From assembly GCF_041261205.1 (NCBI RefSeq), contig NZ_JBGCCH010000005.1, forward strand, positions 186,001-250,000: a stretch of 64,000 nt of DNA, in the 5' to 3' direction. The notes beneath the pieces were generated by a model. The model was not told where the DNA came from, did no database searches, and worked only from the letters and a program-made list of their open reading frames with translations. Within the stretch, counting starts at the first letter, position 1. Each line of letters starts with the position of its first letter. Shown in pieces: positions 1 to 7,681 of this stretch. The position numbers and the translations under genes were made by a program. This stretch comes from Catenulispora sp. MAP5-51. Lineage in GTDB: Bacteria > Actinomycetota > Actinomycetes > Streptomycetales > Catenulisporaceae.

Positions 1-138
1 GCCGCGCCAGGCCTCGGCGTTGGCGCGCAGCAGGGCCGGGACTTCCTCGCGGGCGATGGTGCCGGCCGCGAAGCCGCACTCCGGGCAGGGGCGCTGGAGC
101 ACCCACGTCCAGTTCTTGGTGTCCGGTGTGATGGTCAT
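1..138 (-). CDS. DinB-family protein, N-terminal fragment
   Basis: The first 46 codons of a leftward gene that runs off the left edge. It starts at ATG 138. The N-terminus has the W-T-W-V-L-Q-R-P-C-P-E-C-G-F pattern that I associate with actinobacterial DinB/maleylpyruvate-isomerase-like four-helix proteins, many of which are thought to act with mycothiol. The metal-binding histidines expected later in such proteins lie outside the window, so the assignment rests on the N-terminal motif alone. It is divergent from the dehydrogenase gene starting at 183, with about 44 bp between them, so both promoters must be compact or leaderless. Confidence 0.6.
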   Translation of the reverse strand, partial: MTITPDTKNWTWVLQRPCPECGFAAGTIAREEVPALLRANAEAWRG

Positions 139-182
139 GGCGTCACCCTAGCGGCGCCGGGGCGGTCGGTAGAGTGCGTTCC

Positions 183-1136
183 ATGCCGCAGACAAACTCG
201 CGCCAGGTGTGGGTCCCCTTCGGACAGTCGGCGAAGGAGGTCCCCGACGGGTTGGCGGCCGACGTGTTCACCGGCACGGGCGTCGACGAGCCCGGCGGTG
301 TCCCGGACTCGATCGACGAGGTCGAGTTCTTCGTGCTGCCGTACATGTTCGTCAACGCGCACCCCGAGTTCATGGCGCGGATGCCGAAGCTGAAGGTGGC
401 GCAGACGCTGACGGCCGGGTACGAGAACGTGCTGCCGTACGTCCCCGACGGCGTGACGCTGTGCAACGCCCGCGGCCTGCACGACGCCTCGACGGCGGAG
501 CTGGCGCTGACGCTGACCCTGTCGGCGCTGCGTGGCATCCCGCGTTATGTGCGCCAGGCCGAGCGGGGCGACTGGGCGCCGACCTACAAGACCGACCCGA
601 ACGCGGTCGACGAGGCCTTGGCCGACAAGACGGTCCTGATCCTCGGCTACGGCTCGATCGGCTCCGCCATCGAACGCCGCCTGGCCGGCTTCGAGGTCGA
701 GGTCCTGCGCGTGGCCCGCACCGCCCGCGAGGGCGTGCACGCGTTCTCGGAGATCGACACGCTGCTCCCGCAGGCCGACGTGGTGATCGCGATGGTCCCG
801 GCCACCGACGAGACCCGCGGCATGATCGACGCGCGCTTCCTGGCGCGGATGAAGGACGGCGCGCTGCTGGTCAATGTGGCGCGCGGCGTCGTGGTGCGCA
901 CCGAGGCGCTGATCGCGGAGTGCGCCTCGGGACGGCTGCGCGCGGCGCTGGACGTGACCGACCCCGAGCCGCTGCCGGCGGACCACCCGCTGTGGCAGAC
1001 GCCGAACGTGCTGATCACGCCGCACGTCGGCGGGGCTTCGACCGCGTTCCTGCCCCGGGCGCTGCGGCTGATCGACACGCAGCTGCGGCGGTTCGCGGCC
1101 GGGGAGGAGCTGGAGAACGTGGTGCGGGCCGGGTGA
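183..1136 (+). CDS. D-isomer-specific 2-hydroxyacid dehydrogenase
   Basis: Predicted NAD(P)-dependent oxidoreductase of the phosphoglycerate/formate dehydrogenase family, about 317 residues and cytoplasmic. The Rossmann motif L-G-Y-G-S-I-G is near residue 154. The catalytic triad region is visible as V-A-R-G (Arg, about 232), D-P-E-P (Glu, about 260) and T-P-H-V-G-G (His, about 281). The ATG at 183 is preferred over an in-frame GTG at 174 because the mature family start lies just after it; neither has a strong Shine-Dalgarno site. The substrate cannot be read from the sequence. Length and motif order are normal for the family. Confidence 0.85.
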   Translation: MPQTNSRQVWVPFGQSAKEVPDGLAADVFTGTGVDEPGGVPDSIDEVEFFVLPYMFVNAHPEFMARMPKLKVAQTLTAGYENVLPYVPDGVTLCNARGLHDASTAELALTLTLSALRGIPRYVRQAERGDWAPTYKTDPNAVDEALADKTVLILGYGSIGSAIERRLAGFEVEVLRVARTAREGVHAFSEIDTLLPQADVVIAMVPATDETRGMIDARFLARMKDGALLVNVARGVVVRTEALIAECASGRLRAALDVTDPEPLPADHPLWQTPNVLITPHVGGASTAFLPRALRLIDTQLRRFAAGEELENVVRAG

Positions 1137-1170
1137 GGGCGGGGTGAAGGCGGAGTGAGGCTGGTTTGCG

Positions 1171-1236
1171 GGCCGGGGCAAGGCCCCCTGGTTGCTCGGT
1201 CGCGTAACAGCCGACGAGCTGTACCGGAGGCCTTGC
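1171..1236. terminator. Putative terminator between convergent genes
   Basis: A small hairpin GGGGC-AAG-GCCCC lies at 1175-1187, and an 8-bp inverted repeat GCAAGGCC (1178-1185) / GGCCTTGC (1229-1236) surrounds it. It sits between the dehydrogenase stop and the convergent SGNH hydrolase stop. No U-tract is obvious, so termination is an inference. Confidence 0.35.
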
Positions 1237-1251
1237 GCCTACTCGCGGATC

Positions 1252-2397
1252 TCAGCTGCTGGCGGTGAGTCCAGTCGGCGTCAGCCCTGCGCTTTCAAAG
1301 GCCCTATACGCCTGCTCAGCCTGGTTCTGCGCGCCGTAATAGTTCGGGTGGACGAACGTGCACGCCTCACCGGCGATGAACGGCACCCCGACAGGAAGCG
1401 AGTTCTCGACCTCGTCGCGCCCCGCACAGTGGTACTCCGGCTTCGCCGGCTTGCTGACGCCGGGAGGCAGGACCAGCTTGTCGAAGATCCCGTACATCCA
1501 CTTGTCCGGGTTCGGCGGCTGGTTGGCGCTGTTTGAGGGAAGGCAGGCGCCGTGAGCGATGCTGGAGGTGTAGGTGTCCACATAGGTGGCCCCGGCCGTC
1601 TCCGCGGCGTTCTCGACCTCGAAGTTGAGAGCCTGCTCGATCTCATCGAACCAAGGGGCGTCGTCCTTCATCATGGGGCCGAGCTTGTAGAAGTTGGGGA
1701 TGCCGAGGATTTCCCGTGTGCACTGGCTCTGAATCGGTGCTCCGGCGACCGCGGGGTAGCCCAGGACGAATACCTTGGCGTTCGGGGCGTGCTGTTTGAT
1801 GGCCGCCATGGTGGCGGCCAAGCCTGTCCGCAGGGTCCGCCACCCCGCGTCGAGTTGGGGCCTGCCTTCACCCGTTTCGAAGTAGGGCTGGCACCGATGG
1901 TTCTCGCTTCCCAGCTCCATGCACTTGGTCAGAATCGGGCCGAATCCCAGGTCGTTGCCTCCGATGCCGACCGTGACGATGTCCGTGTCGGCGGTCACCA
2001 CGTCAATCTGCGGCGGGCGTGCCGGATACCCTCCCTCCGGGGCGCCGTTGTAAGGCGGGCCGACCAGCGCGGTCTGCTTGCCCAGAATCCCGGCGTCGAC
2101 CGTCGCGGAGCCGCAGGTGACATCGGTCAGGTTCACCCAGTTCGGGCTCTGCGTGTTCAAGCGGGTCGCCAGTTGCTGTTCCCAGTTGCGCCCGGATCGG
2201 CCGCAGCCGTCCGAGTCAGCCGGGCTCTGCCACGGCGGGACCGCGACGTCCGCCATGTAGGAGTCGCCCAGGGCGGCCCACTTCAGCGGCTTGTTCTGCT
2301 GTGCCGCGGCGCCGTGCACCGTCAGGACGGCCACGCACGCGGCTGCCACGGCGGTGGCGGCTGTGCGGAGTGTCATTTTCCGAAGCATCGACATCAT
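1252..2397 (-). CDS. Secreted SGNH/GDSL-family esterase or lipase
   Basis: 381-residue exported hydrolase. The N-terminus is a signal peptide: a basic start, a hydrophobic Ala/Val run, and an A-A-A-Q-type cleavage region near residue 33. Block I is G-D-S-Y at about 44-47 (nucleophile Ser46), block III is G-G-N-D near 140, and block V is the V-H-P-N region near 345 supplying catalytic Asp/His. This arrangement matches extracellular actinomycete SGNH lipases and esterases. The start ATG 2397 follows an AAGGG-type ribosome site. A perfect 16-bp palindrome at 2413-2428 lies just upstream and is a likely operator. Substrate unknown. Confidence 0.85.
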   Translation of the reverse strand: MMSMLRKMTLRTAATAVAAACVAVLTVHGAAAQQNKPLKWAALGDSYMADVAVPPWQSPADSDGCGRSGRNWEQQLATRLNTQSPNWVNLTDVTCGSATVDAGILGKQTALVGPPYNGAPEGGYPARPPQIDVVTADTDIVTVGIGGNDLGFGPILTKCMELGSENHRCQPYFETGEGRPQLDAGWRTLRTGLAATMAAIKQHAPNAKVFVLGYPAVAGAPIQSQCTREILGIPNFYKLGPMMKDDAPWFDEIEQALNFEVENAAETAGATYVDTYTSSIAHGACLPSNSANQPPNPDKWMYGIFDKLVLPPGVSKPAKPEYHCAGRDEVENSLPVGVPFIAGEACTFVHPNYYGAQNQAEQAYRAFESAGLTPTGLTASS

Positions 2398-2412
2398 CCC
2401 TTCACCTGAGGA

Positions 2413-2428
2413 GTGATCACGTGATCAC
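2413..2428. promoter_or_regulatory. 16-bp perfect palindrome upstream of the SGNH gene
   Basis: GTGATCACGTGATCAC is self-complementary and sits 16-31 bp before the SGNH hydrolase start codon, where a bound repressor would block transcription or translation. Its 12-bp core GATCACGTGATC recurs at 6586-6597. Confidence 0.5.
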
Positions 2429-2543
2429 GGGCGAAAGGGTAATGTCGTGAACTGCGGATATTCCGTTCACGTGCAAGTATGCCAAGGTGTTTCACTCGTG
2501 GGTGTTATTCGTATGCATAGACCCGTGACTATGCGCCCTCTGA

Positions 2544-2593
2544 CGAAAGTGCGTGCCACGGATTCCGAGTCGCATCCGTGGCACGCACTTTCG
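2544..2593 (-). terminator. Strong hairpin terminator after the MMPL gene
   Basis: Two perfect 19-bp arms, CGAAAGTGCGTGCCACGGA (2544-2562) and its complement (2575-2593), flank a 12-nt loop. The hairpin lies 14 bp beyond the stop of the leftward MMPL transporter gene and before the SGNH promoter, so it should insulate the two. Confidence 0.65.
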
Positions 2594-2606
2594 CTGGCGT
2601 GAAGTC

Positions 2607-4832
2607 TTAAGCCTCCGCGTGTGATGACCCGACCAACTCCGGGGATCGCTCCTCGGCGCCGTCCCCAGCGCCCTCGCTGACGCCGAACCGGTTGTGGAAC
2701 CGCCGCAAAGGTCCCGGCGCCCACCAGGCGCTGCGCCCCAGCACCCGCATCGCGGCCGGCACCAGGATGCCGCGGATCAGCAGCGCGTCGATCAGGATCG
2801 CCACGCCGCAGCCCAGACCGAAGAACTGCAGGAAGCTCACCGAGGCGGTGCCGAAGGCGAAGAAGCTCACCGCCAGCAGGCCGGCCGCCGTGGAGACGAT
2901 GCGGCCGGTGCGGGCCAGGCCCTCGCTCACCGAGTGGCGCAGGTCCGCGCCCTGGGCGTGGAGTTCCTTGATGCGGCTGGTGAGGAAGACCTCGTAGTCC
3001 ATCGACAGGCCGAAGGCGATGCAGAACAGCAGGACCGTCATCGCCGTGTCCATCGGGCGCGGGGTGAAGCCGAGCAGGCCGGACAGGTGGCCCTGCTGGA
3101 AGATCCAGACCATCGTGCCGATCGAGGCCGACAGGCCCAGGGTGTTCAGGAGCAGGGCCCGCAGCGGCTGGGTGACGCTGCCGGTGAACAGGAACAGCAC
3201 GATGAAGGTCGTCAGCACCACCCAGGCGATCGCGTAGGGCAGGCGGGCTGTGATCCCGTGCTCGGAGTCGATGAGCCGGGCCGTGTCGCCGCCGATCAGC
3301 GTCGAGGTGCCGGCCGGGCCGGGGACCGCGCGGGCGTCGCGGACCAGCTGCTCGGCCGCCGCGGAGTGGCCGCCCGCCGCGGTGAAGACCGTCAGGCGCT
3401 GGGCCGAGGCGGTGGCCATGCCGGTATCGGAGGGGCCGATGCCCAGGGCCGTGCCGTGCTCGAACGAGCCGGCGCTGCTGTCCACGCGCACGGCGCCCGG
3501 CAGCGTCGAGAGCTTGGCGGCGTACGTGGCGACCGATGAGGTGTCGGCCGGCCCGGTCGTGACGACCTGGACCGCCGTCGCCTGGTTGCCCTGGAAGTCG
3601 TTGTGCAGGGTGTCGGCGGCGACGCGGGCCGGTGCGCTGGTCGGCAGGACCGTCTCGTCGGGGGTGCCGAAGGAGGCGCCGAACAGGGGCGCCGCGAGGA
3701 ACGCCAGGACGGCCACCACCGGCAGCGCCATCAGGGCCGGCCGCTTCATCACGGCCGAGGCCAGGCGGCCCCAGGCCGGCGCGGCCGAGCCCTGCTGGGC
3801 GTTGCGGCGCCAGGGCACGCGGCCGGCGTTGACGCGGGTGCCCAGGGCCGCCAGCAGCGCCGGCATGATGATCAGGGCGCTGAGGGCGGCGATCGCGACC
3901 ACGCCGATGCCGGCGTAGGCGAACGAGCGCAGGAAGTAGAACGGGAAGACCAGGAGGGCGGCCAGGGCGGCGGCGACCGTCAGCGCCGAGAAGGCGATGG
4001 TGCGGCCGGCCGTGCGCATCGTGCCCAGGACCGCGTCGGGGACGCTCGTGCCCTGCGCCAGGAACTCCCGGTAGCGGGCGACCATCAGGAGCGCGTAGTC
4101 GATGCCCAGGCCCAGGCCCAGGGCGGTGGTCAGGTTGATGGCGAAGACCGAGACGTCGGTGATGCGGCCCAGGATCGCCAGTTCGGCGAACGTGCCCAGG
4201 ATCGCGACCAGGCCGATCGCCAGCGGCAGCAGGGCCGCGACCAGGCTGCCGAAGGCCAGGATCAGCAGGACCAGGGTCAGCGGGATGGCAATGGACTCGG
4301 CCGCGGCCAGGTCCTTGGTGACCTGGGAGGTGACGTTGTGGTTCACCGCCGCCTCGCCGCCGGCCTGGATCGTCACGGCGGTGTTGTCCTTGACGTAGCC
4401 GGACAGCAGGCGGTCGGTGGTCTTGCCGATCGTGGTGTCGTCGCCGAGGACGCGGACCAGGACCATCGCGGAGTGGCCGTCGGTGGAGCGCAGGGCCGGG
4501 CTGTGGTCGGCGAAGTACGACACGACGTTGCTGACACCGTGGTCGGCCGACAGCTCCTGCGTCAGGGTCTGGCCGGCCTGGGCGGCGGTGCCCTGGTCGA
4601 TGCCGCCGGCGCGGGCGCCGACCACCAGGATCAGGTTGGCCTGGCCGCCGAACTGGCTGTCGATGGCCTGCTGCGACTTCCAGGACTGGGAGCCGGTGTC
4701 GTCGAAGCCGCCGGACTTCAGCACGCCGAACGCGCCGACGCCGACCGCGACCATGGCCACCAGCAGCAATGAGGCGGCGATCAGGACGGCCTTGGGCCGC
4801 CCCACCGCGAGTCTTCCGATTCTTTCGAGCAT
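2607..4832 (-). CDS. MMPL-family RND-type membrane transporter
   Basis: 741-residue integral membrane protein with the two-fold MMPL arrangement. An N-terminal membrane helix is followed by an extracytoplasmic domain, five or six helices (about 165-330), a second helix and extracytoplasmic domain (from about 365), and a final helix block (about 530-690). The family exports lipids, siderophores or toxic compounds by proton motive force. The start at ATG 4832 has a GGAGGGGG ribosome site about 10 bp upstream. A divergent TetR regulator and a long inverted repeat between them suggest effector-controlled export. Substrate unknown. Confidence 0.85.
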   Translation of the reverse strand: MLERIGRLAVGRPKAVLIAASLLLVAMVAVGVGAFGVLKSGGFDDTGSQSWKSQQAIDSQFGGQANLILVVGARAGGIDQGTAAQAGQTLTQELSADHGVSNVVSYFADHSPALRSTDGHSAMVLVRVLGDDTTIGKTTDRLLSGYVKDNTAVTIQAGGEAAVNHNVTSQVTKDLAAAESIAIPLTLVLLILAFGSLVAALLPLAIGLVAILGTFAELAILGRITDVSVFAINLTTALGLGLGIDYALLMVARYREFLAQGTSVPDAVLGTMRTAGRTIAFSALTVAAALAALLVFPFYFLRSFAYAGIGVVAIAALSALIIMPALLAALGTRVNAGRVPWRRNAQQGSAAPAWGRLASAVMKRPALMALPVVAVLAFLAAPLFGASFGTPDETVLPTSAPARVAADTLHNDFQGNQATAVQVVTTGPADTSSVATYAAKLSTLPGAVRVDSSAGSFEHGTALGIGPSDTGMATASAQRLTVFTAAGGHSAAAEQLVRDARAVPGPAGTSTLIGGDTARLIDSEHGITARLPYAIAWVVLTTFIVLFLFTGSVTQPLRALLLNTLGLSASIGTMVWIFQQGHLSGLLGFTPRPMDTAMTVLLFCIAFGLSMDYEVFLTSRIKELHAQGADLRHSVSEGLARTGRIVSTAAGLLAVSFFAFGTASVSFLQFFGLGCGVAILIDALLIRGILVPAAMRVLGRSAWWAPGPLRRFHNRFGVSEGAGDGAEERSPELVGSSHAEA

Positions 4833-4870
4833 GGCTGTGGAGCCCCCTCCGGGTCTGGCGTCACCTTCAA

Positions 4871-4919
4871 GTTGACGCCGTTAACATCAACTGTGCCGGT
4901 CATTGTTAACGGTGTCAAC
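4871..4919. promoter_or_regulatory. Inverted-repeat operator between MMPL and TetR genes
   Basis: GTTGACGCCGTTAACA (4871-4886) and TGTTAACGGTGTCAAC (4904-4919) are reverse complements with one mismatch in 16. Each arm contains GTTAAC. The pair fills the divergent intergenic space and is the obvious TetR operator. Confidence 0.65.
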
Positions 4920-5594
4920 ATGAGGCACGATGAACAGGTGAGCACGCCCAAGACCGCCTCCCGGACCCGCTACCACCACGGCGACCTGCGCAACGCGATG
5001 ATGGACTCGGCGGTGGAACTGGCCCGCACCGGCGGCCCGGAGGCGGTGGTGCTGCGCGAGGTGGCGCGCCGGGTCGGCGTCTCGGCGACCGCGGCCTACC
5101 GGCATTTCTCCGATGCCGAGGCACTGCTCGACGAGGTGAAGAAGAGCGCGCTTGCGGACCTGGCCGCCGCGCTGGAGGCCGCGACATGTGCGGTGCCGGA
5201 CGACGGCGACCCCGGCGACGTCGCGGTGGCCCGGCTGCGTGCCTCGGCGAACGCCTACATCGACTTCGCGATCGACCAGGCCGGGCTGTTCATGACCGCT
5301 TTCTGTCGCACCACGGTACCCGGCGGGGAGCACCCGGAGTACGAGGGCGAGCCGTTCGACCAGACCGAGGCCTTCCTGGCCCTGGGCCGGCTGCTGGACC
5401 AGGTGGTCGCGACCGGGCGGATGCCCGCTGACCGGCGCCCCGGCGCGGACATCGCGGCCTGGTCGGTGGTGCACGGCCTCGCGCTGCTGCTGGTCGGCGG
5501 CCCGCTGGAGCGGCACCTGTCGGAGGCGGACCAGGAGTTCGTGCGGGAGCGGACGCTGGACGTCGTCATACGAGGGCTGACGGCGGGGGAGTAG
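4920..5594 (+). CDS. TetR-family transcriptional regulator
   Basis: About 224 residues. The N-terminal helix-turn-helix has the classic order Y-H-H-G-D-L-R, E-L-A-R-T-G-G-P, L-R-E-V-A-R-R-V-G-V-S, A-A-Y-R-H-F. The C-terminal helical domain should bind a ligand. An open frame begins earlier at TTG 4872, but that start lies inside the putative operator, so ATG 4920 (or GTG 4938) is preferred; neither has a clear ribosome site and the mRNA may be leaderless. Divergence from the MMPL gene suggests it represses that exporter and itself. Confidence 0.85.
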   Translation: MRHDEQVSTPKTASRTRYHHGDLRNAMMDSAVELARTGGPEAVVLREVARRVGVSATAAYRHFSDAEALLDEVKKSALADLAAALEAATCAVPDDGDPGDVAVARLRASANAYIDFAIDQAGLFMTAFCRTTVPGGEHPEYEGEPFDQTEAFLALGRLLDQVVATGRMPADRRPGADIAAWSVVHGLALLLVGGPLERHLSEADQEFVRERTLDVVIRGLTAGE

Positions 5595-5957
5595 CGGTCG
5601 GGCCCGCGCGGCGATTCAGCGGCCGTTGATTCAGTGGCCGTCGATTCAGCCGCCGTTGATCCAGTGGCCGGCGCCACAGGGGAAACCCCGAACCGCCGCC
5701 TGACAATCGGACCATCGGCCCATATCAGAGACCGTATCTGCGGGTTCGCAGAGTATGTCCGGATCTTCGGTTCACCCGGTTGGCGGCCTGTGCGAAGGTT
5801 GTCCGTGCGCCTAGAGTGCAAGAGCACTAAGACAACTGGTGCCGCGCCCGGAGCGTGCGGCACAATAAAGGCCGCTGACATGGGGCTCCACGGGTCGTGG
5901 TGCGGGCAAGGCCGCTGGGGAAGGCGAACCTCGCCGCAGCACAGCCAGGAGGTCCCG
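5595..5957. other. Non-coding gap with short tandem repeats
   Basis: 363 bp between the TetR stop and the DUF3145 start. It begins with four 15-bp tandem units at 5613-5672. The rest probably carries the DUF3145 promoter, but I could not pick a convincing -35/-10 pair. An upstream open frame continues through this gap but has no ribosome site and atypical composition. Confidence 0.5.
5613..5672. repeat. Four 15-bp tandem repeats
   Basis: Units GATTCAGCGGCCGTT, GATTCAGTGGCCGTC, GATTCAGCCGCCGTT and GATCCAGTGGCCGGC follow each other without spacers, just after the TetR gene. Function unknown. Confidence 0.8.
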
Positions 5958-6479
5958 ATGACGGCACAGTCGGCAGACAAGACAGTGACAACAAGCGGAG
6001 TCCTCTACATCCACTCCGCTCCACGCGCGCTCTGTCCCCACATCGAGTGGGCGGTGGCGAGCGTACTAGGCGTGCGCGTCAGCCTGGACTGGACGCACCA
6101 GCCGGCCGAACCGCACACGTGGCGGGCCGAGCTGTCCTGGCGCGGTCAGGCCGGGACGGCGGCGCACATCACCTCGCAGCTGCGGGGCTGGCAGCAGCTG
6201 CGTTTCGAGGCCACCGAGGACCGCTCCGACGGGGTCGAGGGCGAGCGCTACTGCTCCACGCCCACGCTCGGCGTCTACCGGGCCGCCACCGGGCAGCACG
6301 GCGACATCGTCATCGCCGAGGACCGGCTGCGAGCCGCGCTGGCCCGGGCGCACCGGGGCGAGTCCACGCTGGAGCGCGAGGTCGAGGCGTTGCTCGGCAA
6401 GCCCTGGGACGACGAGTTGGAGCCGTTCCGGTACGCGGGCGAGGGGGCGCCGGTGCGGTGGTTGCATCAGGTCGGGTGA
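5958..6479 (+). CDS. DUF3145-family conserved actinobacterial protein
   Basis: 173 residues. Landmarks of the family are S-G-V-L-Y-I-H-S-A-P-R-A near the N-terminus, the middle block G-E-R-Y-C-S-T-P-T-L-G, and the ending E-P-F-R-Y-A-G-E-G-A-P-V-R-W-L-H-Q. The start at ATG 5958 is fixed by an AGGAGGT ribosome site at 5947-5953; the longer open frame is not the protein. The function is not established. In streptomycetes a homologue lies next to the fab genes (recalled context), and here the fab operon lies 6 kb away. Confidence 0.85.
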   Translation: MTAQSADKTVTTSGVLYIHSAPRALCPHIEWAVASVLGVRVSLDWTHQPAEPHTWRAELSWRGQAGTAAHITSQLRGWQQLRFEATEDRSDGVEGERYCSTPTLGVYRAATGQHGDIVIAEDRLRAALARAHRGESTLEREVEALLGKPWDDELEPFRYAGEGAPVRWLHQVG

Positions 6480-6570
6480 TGCCCGGCGGATCCGTGCCGG
6501 CGGCTTGATCGCGCCGGCGTTCACCCACACGAGTGGTCTTCGCTGACGGATTTCGCGGAGGACTGATCAT

Positions 6571-6597
6571 CGGATCGTGTGATCGGATCACGTGATC
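6571..6597. promoter_or_regulatory. Tandem GATC-rich site with CACGTG palindrome
   Basis: Two near-identical 14-mers, CGGATCGTGTGATC (6571-6584) and CGGATCACGTGATC (6584-6597), overlap by one base. The second contains the palindrome GATCACGTGATC shared with the SGNH operator. It lies between two convergent genes, so it may be a terminator stem or a distant regulator site. Confidence 0.35.
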
Positions 6598-6666
6598 GTC
6601 CGCATGGCGACAGGCGCGGCGGCGGCGGCGGAGACACGGCAGAAGCGCGGCAGAGGTGCGGTGCGG

Positions 6667-7608
6667 TCAGCTGAACCGCGCCGTCCGCGCGTCGACCTCG
6701 TTCCCGTACTCCGCCGTCAGCGGCCGGTACAGCTCCGGCCGCCGGGCCCGCAGCCAGCGCCGGCCGGTCGCGTCCGGGACCAGATCCAGGTCCAGGTCGG
6801 CGGTGACCATGGCGTCGGCGGCGGCCCGGGACTCGGCCAGGATCCGGCCGTAGGGGTCGATGATCATCGCGTTGCCGGTGCGGACCTCGTCGTCGTCCCG
6901 GCCCACGCCGTTGCTGAAGAGCACGAACAGCCCATTGTCGTGGGCCCGCGACGGCAGCCAGCGCAGCAGCCACTCCCGGCCGTTCGGGCCGCGGAAGGCC
7001 TCCTCGACGGCCGCCGGATCGGTGTGCCGGTTGTCCCAGACGCTCAGCGGGATGGGCTTCATCCCGTGTGGGCTCACCGAGTTCGTGCCGCCGGTCTGGT
7101 GCGGGGCCAGCAGGATCTGCGCGCCGAGGAGCGCGGTGGCGCGGACGTTCTCGACCAGGTTGTTGTCGTAGCAGATCAGGACCCCGACCCGGACGTCCCA
7201 CGGCGTGTCGAACACCGTGTAGCGCCCGCCGGAGGAGATCGCCTCGTGCTCGAAGGCGTGCAGCTTGCGATGGATGTGCACGGTGCCGTCCGGCAGGCAG
7301 ACGGCGTAGGCGTTGAACAGCCAGCCGTCGCGCTCGGTGAGCAGCCCGAAGCCGATCCCCAGGCCCAACTCGGCGGCCAGGGCGCTGATCCGGGCGACCG
7401 CCGGCCCGTCGTCGGGCTCGGCGGCCTCGTGCAGGTAGGCGGCGTCGCGCTTGGTCAGGTGCCAGTAGCCCAGCAGGCACATCTCCGGGAACGCGACGAG
7501 CTGCACGCCGTCGGCCGCGGCGGCCCGCGCGAAGTGCTCGACCCGGGCCAGGTTGTACTCCTTGGCGCCGGGACGCGGCTCGAACTGGACGGTGGCGGCG
7601 CGAAGCAT
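6667..7608 (-). CDS. Carbon-nitrogen hydrolase (nitrilase superfamily)
   Basis: About 313 residues. The Glu-Lys-Cys triad of the superfamily is visible: Glu in A-F-P-E-M-C-L-L-G-Y, Lys in H-R-K-L-H-A-F-E, Cys in V-L-I-C-Y-D-N-N. Members hydrolyse nitriles, amides or carbamoyl groups; the substrate here is undetermined. The start ATG 7608 has GGAG six bases upstream; ATG 7611 and 7620 are alternatives. A much longer open frame extending to 8259 is antisense to the LysR gene and is rejected. The divergent LysR at 7682 probably controls it. Confidence 0.85.
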   Translation of the reverse strand: MLRAATVQFEPRPGAKEYNLARVEHFARAAAADGVQLVAFPEMCLLGYWHLTKRDAAYLHEAAEPDDGPAVARISALAAELGLGIGFGLLTERDGWLFNAYAVCLPDGTVHIHRKLHAFEHEAISSGGRYTVFDTPWDVRVGVLICYDNNLVENVRATALLGAQILLAPHQTGGTNSVSPHGMKPIPLSVWDNRHTDPAAVEEAFRGPNGREWLLRWLPSRAHDNGLFVLFSNGVGRDDDEVRTGNAMIIDPYGRILAESRAAADAMVTADLDLDLVPDATGRRWLRARRPELYRPLTAEYGNEVDARTARFS

Positions 7609-7681
7609 CATGCGCTCCATGCAAGCGTCGTCGGTTCGATGAGTCCAATGAATGTCGCGGGGCTTTCGATAATCTGAGGGA

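Noticed and set aside
135-1181. Long minus-strand reading frame opposite the 2-hydroxyacid dehydrogenase
   Set aside because: Arg/Gln/His-rich antisense shadow typical of GC-rich genes; the plus-strand protein has complete catalytic motifs.
5634-5957. In-frame N-terminal extension of the DUF3145 protein
   Set aside because: Family proteins begin near the ATG at 5958, which has a perfect AGGAGGT site; the upstream part is repeat-derived.
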